64,000 bases of DNA from Planctomycetota bacterium (GTDB lineage Bacteria; Planctomycetota; UBA1135; UBA2386): NCBI GenBank assembly GCA_016235155.1, contig JACRLW010000026.1, forward strand, positions 77,771 through 141,770. The letters are read 5' to 3'. Under the pieces are notes generated by a model that saw only the letters and a program-made list of their open reading frames with translations, searched no databases and was not told the origin of the DNA. The position numbers and the translations under genes were made by a program. Shown piece after piece: positions 44,372-53,544 of the stretch (within the stretch, counting starts at the first letter, position 1; each line of letters starts with the position of its first letter).

Positions 44372-45979
44372 CTACCGATTCGTTCCCTCGATCAACGGCG
44401 CCAGACCCTCGGCCACGATCTCGGCCATCAGCCGATAACCCGCGTCGTTGCAGTGACCGTCGGGCGCGCGGAAGTCGACGACGCTCCGCCCGCCAAGCCG
44501 CTCGGCGAAACGCGTCGTCACGTCGATCGCATCGATCCCGAGATCGAGCGACACGGCTCGCAGGGTCGCCGAAGCCTCCTGCACGAACGGATAGACGAGG
44601 AAGACCGGCGTCGCCCCGGCGTTGCGCGCCGTGACGGCGATCCTGCGCGCGTGCGCGGCGAGCACGCGTGCGGCCGCCTCGCCGTCACGGACCGCGAGGA
44701 CTTCGTCCACGATCCGCGTGAGGCGCATACGCACGGCGGGTTCGCACGCAAAGGACTCGAGAACCGGGCGGAGCCGCGTGTCGCCGACGGCGGCTGCCAA
44801 TGCGCGCAGATCGTCGGCGGCCGCCGTCGCGTCGTTGAGCACGGCGTATGCGGTGTAGATCGTGCGAAGACCGTCGTCGACGTCGCGCTGTCCGGTGCAG
44901 CTGACCTTGTAGCGCCAGAAGTACGACCAACGTTCCGGTGAGATGCGGATCGCCTCGTCCAGCGAGCGCTTCGCGTCGTCGTGACGGCCGAGGTAGAACT
45001 CGGCCTGTCCGCGATAGCGCCAGGTCATCGCGTCGTCGGGATGGGTCGCGAGGACCTTCGCCGCGACGTCGATCGCGTCCTGCGCCTTGCCGAGCGCGTC
45101 ATAGGCGATGACGAGGCTGCGGCCGATCCAGAAGTCGGGCCCGCTCGCCCACTCCGCGACGAGCCAGTCGAGATGCGGCATCGCATCGTCGAGTCGACCG
45201 CTCTTGAAACAGAGCTGCACGAGTGCCTGCCGCGTCTGCGGATCCTTGTCATCGATCGCGAGCGCCTGCTCGAAGGCTCGCAATGCGCCCGCGACGTCCT
45301 TCCGTTCGTCCAGTCGCCAACCCTCCTGCTTCAGTCCGCGGGCCGCCTGGTTCTGCGGCCGCTTCATCGGCACGTTGCCGTACGGGAACACCGGCGTCAC
45401 CGGTCGCGGCGCCCACTCCGGACCGCGCGGCGGAGGGGCGGCGGCGGGCGCCTGCCCCGCGCCGTGGAGCTTGCCGCTCACCCAGGCGACGAGTCGCGGG
45501 ATGCGCCAGCGGAAGCGATAGGCGGAGTGATCGATCGCGTCGCCGTCGCTCCGGATCTCCTCGGGCACCGACCAGAAGTCGTTCTGCCCGACGAGCAGGC
45601 AGACGAACCGCGGTCGGTACTCCGCGAGTTGCGACGGGAGGCGCGTGAGCACGTCGCGCGAGTTCTGCCCGGACAGCCCGCCGTTCACGACCGTCCACGT
45701 CCGCCCGGTCCTCTCGCGCAGGAGGGATTGCAACACGGCCGGATAGCCGAGCGTCGTCGGGTCGGAGCTGCCCATCCCGTGCGTCCACGAGTCGCCGACG
45801 CAGAGCACGACGTCGTGACCGGGCGCGATCTCGGGCACCGGCCGGCGTTCCATCGACCACACGACGAAGGCGCCGATCTGCAAGGTGCCCTCGAGCAGGA
45901 CGGCCGACGCGACGACCAGCCACGCCGCGAAGACGAGGCGGCGGCTGCGGCGTCGTCTCGGCGCGTTCGCGGTCGGCAT
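44372..45979 (-). CDS. SGNH/GDSL hydrolase with inserted TPR domain
   Basis: The protein has about 535 residues (ATG 45979; GTG 45985 directly after the tex stop is also possible). It has an N-terminal membrane helix (RRLVFAAWLVVASAVLLEGTLQ), predicting an anchored, outward-facing protein. The hydrolase blocks are split: LCVGDSWTHGMGSSDP holds the Ser, NGGLSGQNSRDVL the Gly, LLVGQNDFWSVPEE the Asn, and much later DFRAPDGHCNDAGYRLMA the Asp and His. Between residues about 205 and 390 lie several TPR-like helices (GALRAFEQALAIDDKDPQT, MTWRYRGQAEFYLGRHDDA). It may esterify or de-esterify envelope glycans; the TPR insert may recruit a partner. Confidence 0.78.
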   Translation of the reverse strand: MPTANAPRRRRSRRLVFAAWLVVASAVLLEGTLQIGAFVVWSMERRPVPEIAPGHDVVLCVGDSWTHGMGSSDPTTLGYPAVLQSLLRERTGRTWTVVNGGLSGQNSRDVLTRLPSQLAEYRPRFVCLLVGQNDFWSVPEEIRSDGDAIDHSAYRFRWRIPRLVAWVSGKLHGAGQAPAAAPPPRGPEWAPRPVTPVFPYGNVPMKRPQNQAARGLKQEGWRLDERKDVAGALRAFEQALAIDDKDPQTRQALVQLCFKSGRLDDAMPHLDWLVAEWASGPDFWIGRSLVIAYDALGKAQDAIDVAAKVLATHPDDAMTWRYRGQAEFYLGRHDDAKRSLDEAIRISPERWSYFWRYKVSCTGQRDVDDGLRTIYTAYAVLNDATAAADDLRALAAAVGDTRLRPVLESFACEPAVRMRLTRIVDEVLAVRDGEAAARVLAAHARRIAVTARNAGATPVFLVYPFVQEASATLRAVSLDLGIDAIDVTTRFAERLGGRSVVDFRAPDGHCNDAGYRLMAEIVAEGLAPLIEGTNR

Positions 45980-45985
45980 GGTCAC

Positions 45986-48340
45986 TCAGTCCTTCGCCTT
46001 GCGACGAGCGCCGTCGAGGGCCCGCGCGAAGGCGTTCTTCACCTCGGGCTCCGGACGGCGCGGCTCTTGCGCGCCGCGTGGCGTCGGTGAGCCGCGCGTC
46101 GTCTCGCCGCGCTTGGGCGCCTGACCGGGCTCGTCGCTCATGCGCATCGTGAGCGCGATGCGCTGGCGCGCGACGTCGACCTCGAGCACCTTCACGCGCA
46201 CGACCTGCCCCGCGCGCACGACGCTGCGCGGATCCTCGACGAAGCGCTCGGCGAGACGGCTGACGTGCACGAGGCCGTCCTGGTGCACGCCGATGTCGAC
46301 GAAGGCGCCGAACGCCGCGACATTGGTCACCGTGCCTTCGAGTTGCATGCCGGGCGTGAGGTCGGCGACGGTGGTGACGTCCGCGCGGAGCGTGGCGGTC
46401 TTCCACTCGGGACGCGGATCGCGCCCGGGCTTCTCGAGTTCGAAGAGGATGTCCTTCACCGTCGGTTCGCCGAATCGCTCGTCGGTGAACGTCCGCGCGT
46501 CGAGCGTGCGCAGGAAGCCGGCGTCGCCGACGAGCTGCTTCACCGTCCGGCCGGTGTGGCGCTCGATACGTCGCACGACCTCGTAGGCCTCGGGGTGCAC
46601 GGCCGAGGCGTCGAGCGGGTCGTCGCCGCCGGGAACGCGCAGGAAACCCGCGCACTGCTCGAAGGCCTTCGGTCCGAGGCGGGCGACGTCGAGCAACTGC
46701 TTGCGCCGCGCGAAGCGGCCGTGGGCGTCGCGGTGCGCGACAATGTTCTCCGCGAGCGTCGTCGACAGTCCGGCGACCCGCGCGAGCAGCGCCGGCGACG
46801 CGGTGTTCAGGTCGACGCCGACGCCGTTGACGCAGTCCTCGATGACCGAATCGAGCGCCCTGCCGAGCCGCACCTGGTTCACGTCGTGCTGGTACTGCCC
46901 CACGCCGATCGACTTCGGCTCGATCTTCACCAACTCGGCGAGCGGGTCCTGCACGCGCCGCGCGATCGAGACCGCGCCGCGCAGCGCGACGTCGAGTCCG
47001 GGCAACTCCTTGCTGGCCAGCTCCGACGCCGAGTAGACCGACGCGCCGGCTTCGTTCGCGACGACGCGGATGACGCCGAGATCCTTCACGCGGGCGAGGA
47101 GTTGCACGACGACGGCGTCGGTCTCGCGCGAGCCGGTGCCGTTGCCGAGGCTGATCAGCGTCACTCCGTGACGTCGCACCAGGTCCTCGAGCGAGCGCAA
47201 CGTGCCGGCGACGTCCTCGCGCGGCGGCGTCGGGAACACGGTCGCCGTCTCGAGCACCTTGCCGGTCTCGTCGACGACGGCAACCTTCACGCCGGTGCGC
47301 AGACCGGGATCGAGGCCGAGGATGCGCTTCGGACCGGCGGGCGCCGCGAGCAGCAGGTCGTGCAGGTTGCGCGCGAAGACCGCGATCGCCTCTTCTTCCG
47401 AGCGCTCTCGCAACGAGGTGACGAGTTGCGTCTCGAGGTGCGCGGCGAGCTTGATGCGCCACGCGAGGCGCGCGGTCTCGATCAGCCATGCGTCGCCGGG
47501 TCGCTTCTGGTCGCGGATGGAGAAGCGCGCGAGCAGAGCACCGAGCCCGACGCCGCGGCCGTCGTCGGCGAGTTCCTGATCGTCGGGCGAGGTGCGGATC
47601 GCGAGGCGGAGGAAGCCCTCGGCACGGCCGCGCAGGATCGCCAGCACCCGGTGCGAGGGGGCGCGGGCCAGCGGCTCGTGGTGATCGAAGTAGTCGGCGA
47701 ACTTCGCCGCCTCGATGGTCTTCTTGGGGTCGACGAGGGTCGTGCGCAGTTCCGCGACCGCGGCGATCCGCTCGCGCAGCGTGCCGACGAGTTGCGGATC
47801 CTCGGCGAAGTCCTCCATCAGGATCTGGCGAGCGCCGTCGAGCGCGGCGTCGACGTCCAAGACCTCGCGCGCCGGATCGACGAAGCCCGCGGCGACATCC
47901 CGCGGATCCCGTGACGGGTCGGCGAGCAGAGTGCGTGCGAGGGGTTCGAGTCCCCGTTCGCGCGCGATCATCGCCTTGGTGCGGCGCTTCTGCTTGTAGG
48001 GCAGGTAGAGGTCTTCGAGGCGCTGCTTGGTGTCCGCGCCGAGGATCGCAGCGCGCAGCTCCGGCGTGAGCTTGTGCTGCTCGTCGATGCTCGCGAGCAC
48101 CGCCGCGCGCCGTTCCTCCAGTTCGCGGAGATACGTGAGCCGCTCGGCGAGCGTGCGGAGCTGCGCGTCGTCGAGTCCGCCGGTCGCCTCCTTGCGGTAG
48201 CGCGCGACGAACGGCACCGTCGCGCCCTCGTCGAGCAGCTTTGCCGTCGCGGCGATCTGCGTCTCGCGCACGCCGAGCTCGGCGGCGATACGGGCTTCGA
48301 TGGCGGTCTGCGCTGCAGTGGGCGTCGTCGCTGCGGTCAT
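45986..48340 (-). CDS. tex: Tex-family RNA-binding transcription accessory protein
   Basis: The protein has 784 residues, near the usual Tex length. The N-terminal helical region has VPFVARYRKEATGGLDD and LEDLYLPYKQKRRTKAMIARE. The YqgF-like domain starts at ILGLDPGLRTGVKVAVVDE. Helix-hairpin-helix motifs are in GVDLNTASPALLARVAGL, and the C-terminal S1 RNA-binding domain is GMQLEGTVTNVAAFGAFVDI through GLVHVSRLAERFVEDP. Tex is a conserved cytoplasmic RNA-binding protein linked to transcription and RNA turnover. ATG 48340 is used because the upstream 15 residues lack homology. The tail is basic and Pro-rich. Confidence 0.93.
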   Translation of the reverse strand: MTAATTPTAAQTAIEARIAAELGVRETQIAATAKLLDEGATVPFVARYRKEATGGLDDAQLRTLAERLTYLRELEERRAAVLASIDEQHKLTPELRAAILGADTKQRLEDLYLPYKQKRRTKAMIARERGLEPLARTLLADPSRDPRDVAAGFVDPAREVLDVDAALDGARQILMEDFAEDPQLVGTLRERIAAVAELRTTLVDPKKTIEAAKFADYFDHHEPLARAPSHRVLAILRGRAEGFLRLAIRTSPDDQELADDGRGVGLGALLARFSIRDQKRPGDAWLIETARLAWRIKLAAHLETQLVTSLRERSEEEAIAVFARNLHDLLLAAPAGPKRILGLDPGLRTGVKVAVVDETGKVLETATVFPTPPREDVAGTLRSLEDLVRRHGVTLISLGNGTGSRETDAVVVQLLARVKDLGVIRVVANEAGASVYSASELASKELPGLDVALRGAVSIARRVQDPLAELVKIEPKSIGVGQYQHDVNQVRLGRALDSVIEDCVNGVGVDLNTASPALLARVAGLSTTLAENIVAHRDAHGRFARRKQLLDVARLGPKAFEQCAGFLRVPGGDDPLDASAVHPEAYEVVRRIERHTGRTVKQLVGDAGFLRTLDARTFTDERFGEPTVKDILFELEKPGRDPRPEWKTATLRADVTTVADLTPGMQLEGTVTNVAAFGAFVDIGVHQDGLVHVSRLAERFVEDPRSVVRAGQVVRVKVLEVDVARQRIALTMRMSDEPGQAPKRGETTRGSPTPRGAQEPRRPEPEVKNAFARALDGARRKAKD

Positions 48341-48403
48341 CGTCGGATCGGCGCGCAGCGAAGGGGATCGGACCGCCGAATGCAAGGTGGCCCGATCGCG
48401 CGT

Positions 48404-49555
48404 TCAGAACGCGGTCACGATGCCGTCGGTGAGCGAACGCGGCGCAGTCGACGACGACTGCACGACCTGCCACGTGAACGAACTGCCGCCCATGCCGGAA
48501 GGGATCGTGATCGAGTAGCTCGCCGACGCGATCCGCGGCGTCGCCGGCAGCGTTCCCATCGCCGCGACGATCGTGCTCGAGGGATCCAACACGAGGAGGC
48601 CGAGATCGCCGAGCGGTTGCGGCGTCGCGCCGCTGCCGGAGATGGCGAGCAACCAGAGGTCGTTCGCGACGCCGTGCGTGCGCAGTGTGAGGGTTCCGGG
48701 CGACGCGTAGCCAGGATCCGCGGCAAGGCCGACGACGCGCTCGAGTTGCATGCGCTCGAAGAGGAAGGCGAGGGTGTCGGCGAACTTCGTCGTCCAGTAC
48801 AGGTCCCACGGCGCGTGACCGGCGCCCTGGAGCGGATGGAACTCGAAGGGCACGCCCGCGAGCTGAGCGCGGTCGCGCAGCGAGGTCGCCCCGCTGAACG
48901 GGACGACCGGGTCCGCGGTGCCATGCACGATGAACAGCGGCGCCTCGCCCGGGTCGATCGACGCCGTCTCGGCGAGCGCGCCCCACAGATCGACCACGCA
49001 GCGCTGCGAGGAGTCGAAGCCGGGGTTGCCGCTGTCGCCCTCGTCGGCGTCGTAGGCGGCGTCGAGCGCGGTGAACGCGCCGGCGGAGCTGCCCATGCCG
49101 GCGATGCGCGTCGTGTCGATGCGCCAGGACGTCGCGAAGCGACGCAGCCAGCGCAGCGCAGCCTTCATGTCGTGCGCCGCGTCGCGAATCACCGCGGCGT
49201 TCACCTGCGAGGAACTCGGTGCGAGCCGGTAGTCGATCGACGCGACGACGTAGCCCGCGCGCGCGAGGTCCGTCGCCGTGCGTCGCATCGCGGCGACCGA
49301 CTTGTTCCCGCCGGTGAAGCCGCCGCCGTGCACGAGGACGATCGCGGCGCGCTCGGCGGCGACGTCACCGCGCGGTTCGTAGAGGTCGAGCAGCAGCGTG
49401 ACGGTCTGCTGCGTGAAGCGGTCGACCGCGCTGCCGTACGCCAGGTTGCTCGAGACGTCGACCGTGGCAAAGACCGGGTCGCGGTAGCGGAGGGACTGCG
49501 CGGGAGCGAGACCCGCGAGGAGGAGGGCGGCGAGAACGAGGCGGAGCATGTGCAT
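48404..49555 (-). CDS. Secreted BD-FAE-like esterase with C-terminal domain
   Basis: This 383-residue exported protein has a signal peptide ending GLAPAQ. It is an alpha/beta hydrolase: oxyanion motif IVLVHGGGFTGGNKS, nucleophile MGSSAGAFTALDAAY, acid FIVHGTADPVVPFSG (Asp) and His in QGAGHAPWDLYW. This is close to carbohydrate-acting feruloyl-esterase-like enzymes. Residues about 275-383 form an extra domain beginning ADPGYASPGTLTLRTHG that resembles the C-terminal domain found in other secreted proteins here. The start could also be ATG 49549. It lies 63 bp upstream of tex on the same strand. Confidence 0.82.
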   Translation of the reverse strand: MHMLRLVLAALLLAGLAPAQSLRYRDPVFATVDVSSNLAYGSAVDRFTQQTVTLLLDLYEPRGDVAAERAAIVLVHGGGFTGGNKSVAAMRRTATDLARAGYVVASIDYRLAPSSSQVNAAVIRDAAHDMKAALRWLRRFATSWRIDTTRIAGMGSSAGAFTALDAAYDADEGDSGNPGFDSSQRCVVDLWGALAETASIDPGEAPLFIVHGTADPVVPFSGATSLRDRAQLAGVPFEFHPLQGAGHAPWDLYWTTKFADTLAFLFERMQLERVVGLAADPGYASPGTLTLRTHGVANDLWLLAISGSGATPQPLGDLGLLVLDPSSTIVAAMGTLPATPRIASASYSITIPSGMGGSSFTWQVVQSSSTAPRSLTDGIVTAF

Positions 49556-49650
49556 GGCGGGCGGAGAACGCAGCGGAACGCCGGACGCCCACGGCGTCGA
49601 GTGCCGACCACACGATGGACCGCAGCCGCGATGCGCCGCAAAGTGCGGGC

Positions 49651-50241
49651 ATGCCGGGCCGCCGCTTTGACCGCGAGTACTACCGCCGCTTCTACGAGGA
49701 CGAAGCGACGCGCGTGTACGCGCGCGACGACGTCGAGCGGCTCTGTGCCTTCGCCCTCGCCTACCTCGACCGCCTCGACATCGACGTGAAGCGCGTGCTC
49801 GATCTCGGTTGCGGGCTCGGCTACTGGCGCGACGCGCTCGCGCGCCAGCGCAAGAAGGCGAAGTACCACGGCGTGGAGATCAGTGAGCACCTCTGCGAGA
49901 CCATGGGCTGGGAGCACGGTTCGGTCGTCGACTGGCGCGGCAACGGTGCCTACGACCTCGTGATCTGCCACGGCGTGCTGCAGTACCTGGGACCCGCCGA
50001 CGCCGAACGCGCGATCGAGAACCTCGCGCGGCACTGCCGCGGCGCGTTGTTCCTCGAGGTGCTCACGAAGCGCGACTGGGAGGAGAACTGCGACCGGAAG
50101 GTGACCGACGGCGACGTACACCTGCGCACGGGGACCTGGTATCGCCGTCGACTGGCCCCGCAGTTCCTGGCCGCGGGCGGCGGGCTCTGGATCGGGCGGG
50201 GTGCCGGAGTGACCCTCTTCGAGTTGGAGACGACGGGGTGA
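49651..50241 (+). CDS. Class I SAM-dependent methyltransferase
   Basis: The protein has 196 residues and is cytoplasmic. The SAM-binding glycine motif is VLDLGCGLGYWRDALA, with the acidic residue of motif II in YHGVEISEHLCETMG and motif IV in YDLVICHGVLQYLGPADA. The C-terminus has LARHCRGALFLEVLTKRDWE and FELETTG. ATG 49651 begins PGRRFDREYYRRFYED, which matches the usual start. It is divergent from the esterase gene with 95 bp between starts and followed by a secreted protein after 74 bp. The substrate is unknown. Confidence 0.8.
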   Translation: MPGRRFDREYYRRFYEDEATRVYARDDVERLCAFALAYLDRLDIDVKRVLDLGCGLGYWRDALARQRKKAKYHGVEISEHLCETMGWEHGSVVDWRGNGAYDLVICHGVLQYLGPADAERAIENLARHCRGALFLEVLTKRDWEENCDRKVTDGDVHLRTGTWYRRRLAPQFLAAGGGLWIGRGAGVTLFELETTG

Positions 50242-50315
50242 AGGACGGCGGATTCCTCGTCTGACCGGCGTGCGCCCGGGCGATAGGGCGGCGACCCGTT
50301 ACCCAGAGGACTCCG

Positions 50316-52436
50316 ATGCACCTTCGCCTGACTTCCCGCGCCGCCACTTCCTGGCTCGCCGGCCTCGTGCTGGCCGCATCCCTCTCCGCCCAATGTCCCC
50401 CCGGACCCAACCGCACCTGCTACACGCTGCGCAGCGGGCCGGGGCAGGGGATCACCGGGACCTTCGGACTGCCGGCCGCCGCGCTGAGCGGTGGAGCCTT
50501 CACCGGCCTCGACTTCTCCGCCGCGGCGATCGGCACGGAACTCGTCGAGGTCACTTCGCCGCCGGGCTCCTGGCTCAACTCCAACTCGTTCTGGAATCCG
50601 CAGGCGAAGTGGATCGGGAAGACGAGCGGCGGCGCGCCGGGGAGCTTCCTGCTCTCCCACCCCTTCGTGCTCGACGGCTGCGCGTTCGCCAACGCCTGCA
50701 TCGAGTTCCACTTCGCCGCGGACGATCAGCTCGGCGACACGAGCGGCGGCGCGAACCAGATCGGCGTGTTCCTGAACGGCAATCCGATCGCGGGCTCCGC
50801 CGGCGGAGGCTTCACGACCGAGTCCACGTGGACCGCGACCGGGATCGGCGGCCTCCTGCTGCCCGGGTGCAACCGGCTGGAGGTCTACGTGCGCGACGTG
50901 CTTGGTGGCCGCTCGGGCGTCCTCTACTCCGCGCGCATCTGCTTCGACGACGAGTGCCTGGCGAAGGAGCACATCAACCTGCACACGGGCAATGGGCTCG
51001 GACCGAACGATGCGAAGATCCGCGCCCTGTCGGTGACGCCCGGCGTGGCGATCACGCCAGCGCAGTTCGTCGCGGCCCGCGGGATACCCACTCCTTTCGC
51101 CCAGTTCATCACCCCGTGGACCGGTTGGTGCACGAACGTCGGCAACAGCGCCGCCGGCTGGATCGGGAACTCCGGCTACGGGACTCTCTACTGCCAACCC
51201 TTCGAGATCAGCGCGTGCAACATCACGAGCCTGCGAATCGACGCGCGCGGCGCCCTCTATCGCTTCCTCGGTGACGACGCCGGCAATCCCAACGTCGGGG
51301 TCTGGATCAACGACCATCCGATCCTGGGCAGCGTCGCGGACGGACTCGGAGGCACCGCTTGCCTGAGCGGCAGCGCGACGATCGGCGGCTGCCACGTGCA
51401 GACCGGCACGAACTACCTCTACGTCTACGTGCGCGACGTGATCGGCCCGATCGCCCCGTTCACCGCACTGCTCTACGACGTGAACCTCACGGTCACGAGC
51501 TGCGCGATGCCCGAGCAGGTCACCTTCGCGAGCGGGCCGGGAGTGATGCAGCGCTCCGGTCCAGCTTCGTCCCCGCTCCAGCTCGGGGCTTTCGTCTGGC
51601 CGACCGACTTCACGTGCTCCAACGCCGCGGTCGTCGTGCCGGCGTATTCCAGCTGGTGCCCCTCGATCTCCGGTTCGCCGGCGGTCTGGCTGTCGAACAA
51701 CGCGAGCCGCGGACCGGCGTCGATCATGTTCTGCCAGGACTTCACCGTGAACACCTGCACGGGCAGCATCGGCAAGGCGATCCTCAACCTGCGCTATGCG
51801 GTCGACGACCACCTCGGCGACGGCGTGTCGGGCGGTCCCAACATCGCGGGCCTCTACGTCAATGGCCAGCCGGTCTACGTGTCCGGCACCACGACCGGCG
51901 CCGCGGGCATCTGCCGCACGATGACGCGCAACATCACGAGCCTCGTGCACCAGGGCGTGAACACCTTCACCCTGTATTGCCGTGACACCCAGGCCGTCAT
52001 CAGTGGCGCCATGTGGGACGCCGTGATCGACATCGACCCCTGCCCGCGTCGCGGCGTCGTGGTCGGCAGCGGCTGCTTCGATCGACACGCGTTGCTCGAG
52101 GTCCGCGACGACTTCGTCCTCGGCGCCACGGGGAGCTTCGAGATCACCCCCGGCAGCCCGGCTGCACTGGGCGCGGTCCTGGGGCTCGGCTTCTTCTCCA
52201 CCCCGCCGATCGACCTCTCGATGTTTGGCGCCCCCGGCTGCAGCCTCGACATCGGCCTCGCCGCGACGATCTTCGCTCCGATCTTCGGACCGCCGGTGAG
52301 CTTCCCGCTCTCGATCCCGAACGATCCGTCGGTCGTCGGCGCCTCGCTCTATGCGCAGGGCTTCGTGCTCGACCCGACGGTGAACGCGCTGGGGATCGAC
52401 GTGACCCAGGCGCTGCGGGTCACGATCGAGGACTGA
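50316..52436 (+). CDS. Secreted protein with three tandem beta-domains and C-terminal sorting-like domain
   Basis: This is a 706-residue exported protein. The signal peptide ends SLSAQ, followed by a CPPGPNRTC cap. Three repeats of about 190 residues share SGPGQ..., FVLDGCAFANACIEFHFAAD, QIGVFLNGNPIAG and LEVYVRDVLGG-like motifs (second copy: NVGVWINDHPILG, LYVYVRDVIG; third: NIAGLYVNGQPVY, FTLYCRDTQAV). Cysteines are paired in each. The final 130 residues from VVVGSGCFDRHALLEV through FGAPGCSLDIG are the C-terminal domain shared by the window's secreted proteins. The repeated domains look like carbohydrate-binding beta-sandwiches but no binding residues can be assigned. It overlaps the convergent YedE gene by 17 bp. 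Confidence 0.78.
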   Translation: MHLRLTSRAATSWLAGLVLAASLSAQCPPGPNRTCYTLRSGPGQGITGTFGLPAAALSGGAFTGLDFSAAAIGTELVEVTSPPGSWLNSNSFWNPQAKWIGKTSGGAPGSFLLSHPFVLDGCAFANACIEFHFAADDQLGDTSGGANQIGVFLNGNPIAGSAGGGFTTESTWTATGIGGLLLPGCNRLEVYVRDVLGGRSGVLYSARICFDDECLAKEHINLHTGNGLGPNDAKIRALSVTPGVAITPAQFVAARGIPTPFAQFITPWTGWCTNVGNSAAGWIGNSGYGTLYCQPFEISACNITSLRIDARGALYRFLGDDAGNPNVGVWINDHPILGSVADGLGGTACLSGSATIGGCHVQTGTNYLYVYVRDVIGPIAPFTALLYDVNLTVTSCAMPEQVTFASGPGVMQRSGPASSPLQLGAFVWPTDFTCSNAAVVVPAYSSWCPSISGSPAVWLSNNASRGPASIMFCQDFTVNTCTGSIGKAILNLRYAVDDHLGDGVSGGPNIAGLYVNGQPVYVSGTTTGAAGICRTMTRNITSLVHQGVNTFTLYCRDTQAVISGAMWDAVIDIDPCPRRGVVVGSGCFDRHALLEVRDDFVLGATGSFEITPGSPAALGAVLGLGFFSTPPIDLSMFGAPGCSLDIGLAATIFAPIFGPPVSFPLSIPNDPSVVGASLYAQGFVLDPTVNALGIDVTQALRVTIED

Positions 52437-53511
52437 CCGGTGCCGCGGCCGTCGCGGTGATCCGCGCCGCATAGGCGAGCGCGACGACGATTCCCGCGAC
52501 GGTCGCAATGCGTCCGGCATCCGTCGCCCCCGCCGGCGACGAGACGATGCCGAGCGTGTGCGCGAGGCCGCCGCCGACGATCAGGCCGCACACGCACACG
52601 AAGGCGTCGCCATTGCCCTCGCCCGCCATCACGAGCTGACGCACCGGGCAACCGCCGGCGAAGGCGCCGCAGAGACCGACGAGTGCGAGCGCGAGCGCGT
52701 TCCACAGCCAGTCGCCGTGTGCGATCGGCTGGCCGTCGAAGCTCCACTTCGACGTCCCGGCGACGAGAGCAGCGATCGCATAGCCGGCGATCAGCAGCGC
52801 GGCGGCGAGCGTCATGCGGCGCTTGGGGGCGAAGAGCTGACGCGCGGCGGAGATCGCGCAGAAGCCGGTGAGCGAGAGGACGGCGCCCGCGACGAGGCCG
52901 ACGGCCAGCGCGATCAGCCACGGCGCGTGCGCGGGGCCGTCGCTCGCGCCGGGGCCCGGACTCGAGAGAACTCCGCCGATCAGGAACAGGACGAGCAGGG
53001 TGCCGAACGCGAGATGCGCCCAGAGTCCGACCGGTGCCGCGACGACGCTCGTCTTCCCGATCGAGTAGCCGCGCTTCTCGAAGCGCGTCGCGACGAAGAC
53101 GCCGAGCACGAAGCCGGGCAGCGCGAACCACGCGTTCAGATCACCGCCGCCGAGCCGCTGCAGCATGCGGAACGGACAGCCGAGGAAGACGAGCGCTCCC
53201 AACGCCATCAGCACGCCGAGCATGAAGCGCGACGCGGCGAAGCTCCCCGAGCGTGCGCCGAAGCGCTCGCGCGCCAGCACCATCGCGAGCGCGCCGAAAG
53301 TGATGCCTGCGAGTTCCGGCCGGAAGATGCGAGGCGCCGGTGCTTGGAAGAAGCCGAGCGCGCCGGCCGCGTCGCGCAGGAAGCAGGCGCCGCAGACTCC
53401 CATGTTGCCCGGATTGCCGAGCGCGACGAGCGTTGCAGCGAGGGCGCCGAGCGCGGCGACGAGGGCGAGAGCGACGGCGTTCTGCCGTGGGGTGACGTCC
53501 GTGCGGAGCAT
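52420..53511 (-). CDS. YedE-family selenium transport/metabolism membrane protein
   Basis: The protein has 363 residues and about nine membrane helices. It matches the YedE/FdhT-like selenium-linked branch of the YeeE/YedE family: LGNPGNMGVCGACFLRDAAG near residue 40, RPELAGITFGALAMVLARE, VFLGCPFRMLQRLGGGDLNAW, TGFCAISAARQLF and FAGGCPVRQLVMAGEGN. Conserved Cys residues in the membrane core (GACF, GCPFR, GFC, GCPVR) are typical. The related proteins are associated with selenium-utilising genomes and may transport selenium compounds. This agrees with the selenoprotein at 28.7 kb. The start ATG at 53511 is 33 bp from repeat copy 3. Confidence 0.82.
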   Translation of the reverse strand: MLRTDVTPRQNAVALALVAALGALAATLVALGNPGNMGVCGACFLRDAAGALGFFQAPAPRIFRPELAGITFGALAMVLARERFGARSGSFAASRFMLGVLMALGALVFLGCPFRMLQRLGGGDLNAWFALPGFVLGVFVATRFEKRGYSIGKTSVVAAPVGLWAHLAFGTLLVLFLIGGVLSSPGPGASDGPAHAPWLIALAVGLVAGAVLSLTGFCAISAARQLFAPKRRMTLAAALLIAGYAIAALVAGTSKWSFDGQPIAHGDWLWNALALALVGLCGAFAGGCPVRQLVMAGEGNGDAFVCVCGLIVGGGLAHTLGIVSSPAGATDAGRIATVAGIVVALAYAARITATAAAPVSPRS

Positions 53512-53544
53512 GGGTTCGTGGGCCGGAGAACGACGGCAAGTAGA

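Noticed and set aside
41774-44941. Long plus-strand open frame with regular repeats opposite the beta-helix gene
   Set aside because: The periodicity is inherited from the 591-bp coding repeats on the minus strand.
47941-47970. tRNA-like T-arm (GGGGTTCGAGTCCCC) on the plus strand
   Set aside because: It is inside the tex gene, pairing extends only four bases, and no acceptor or anticodon arms can be found.
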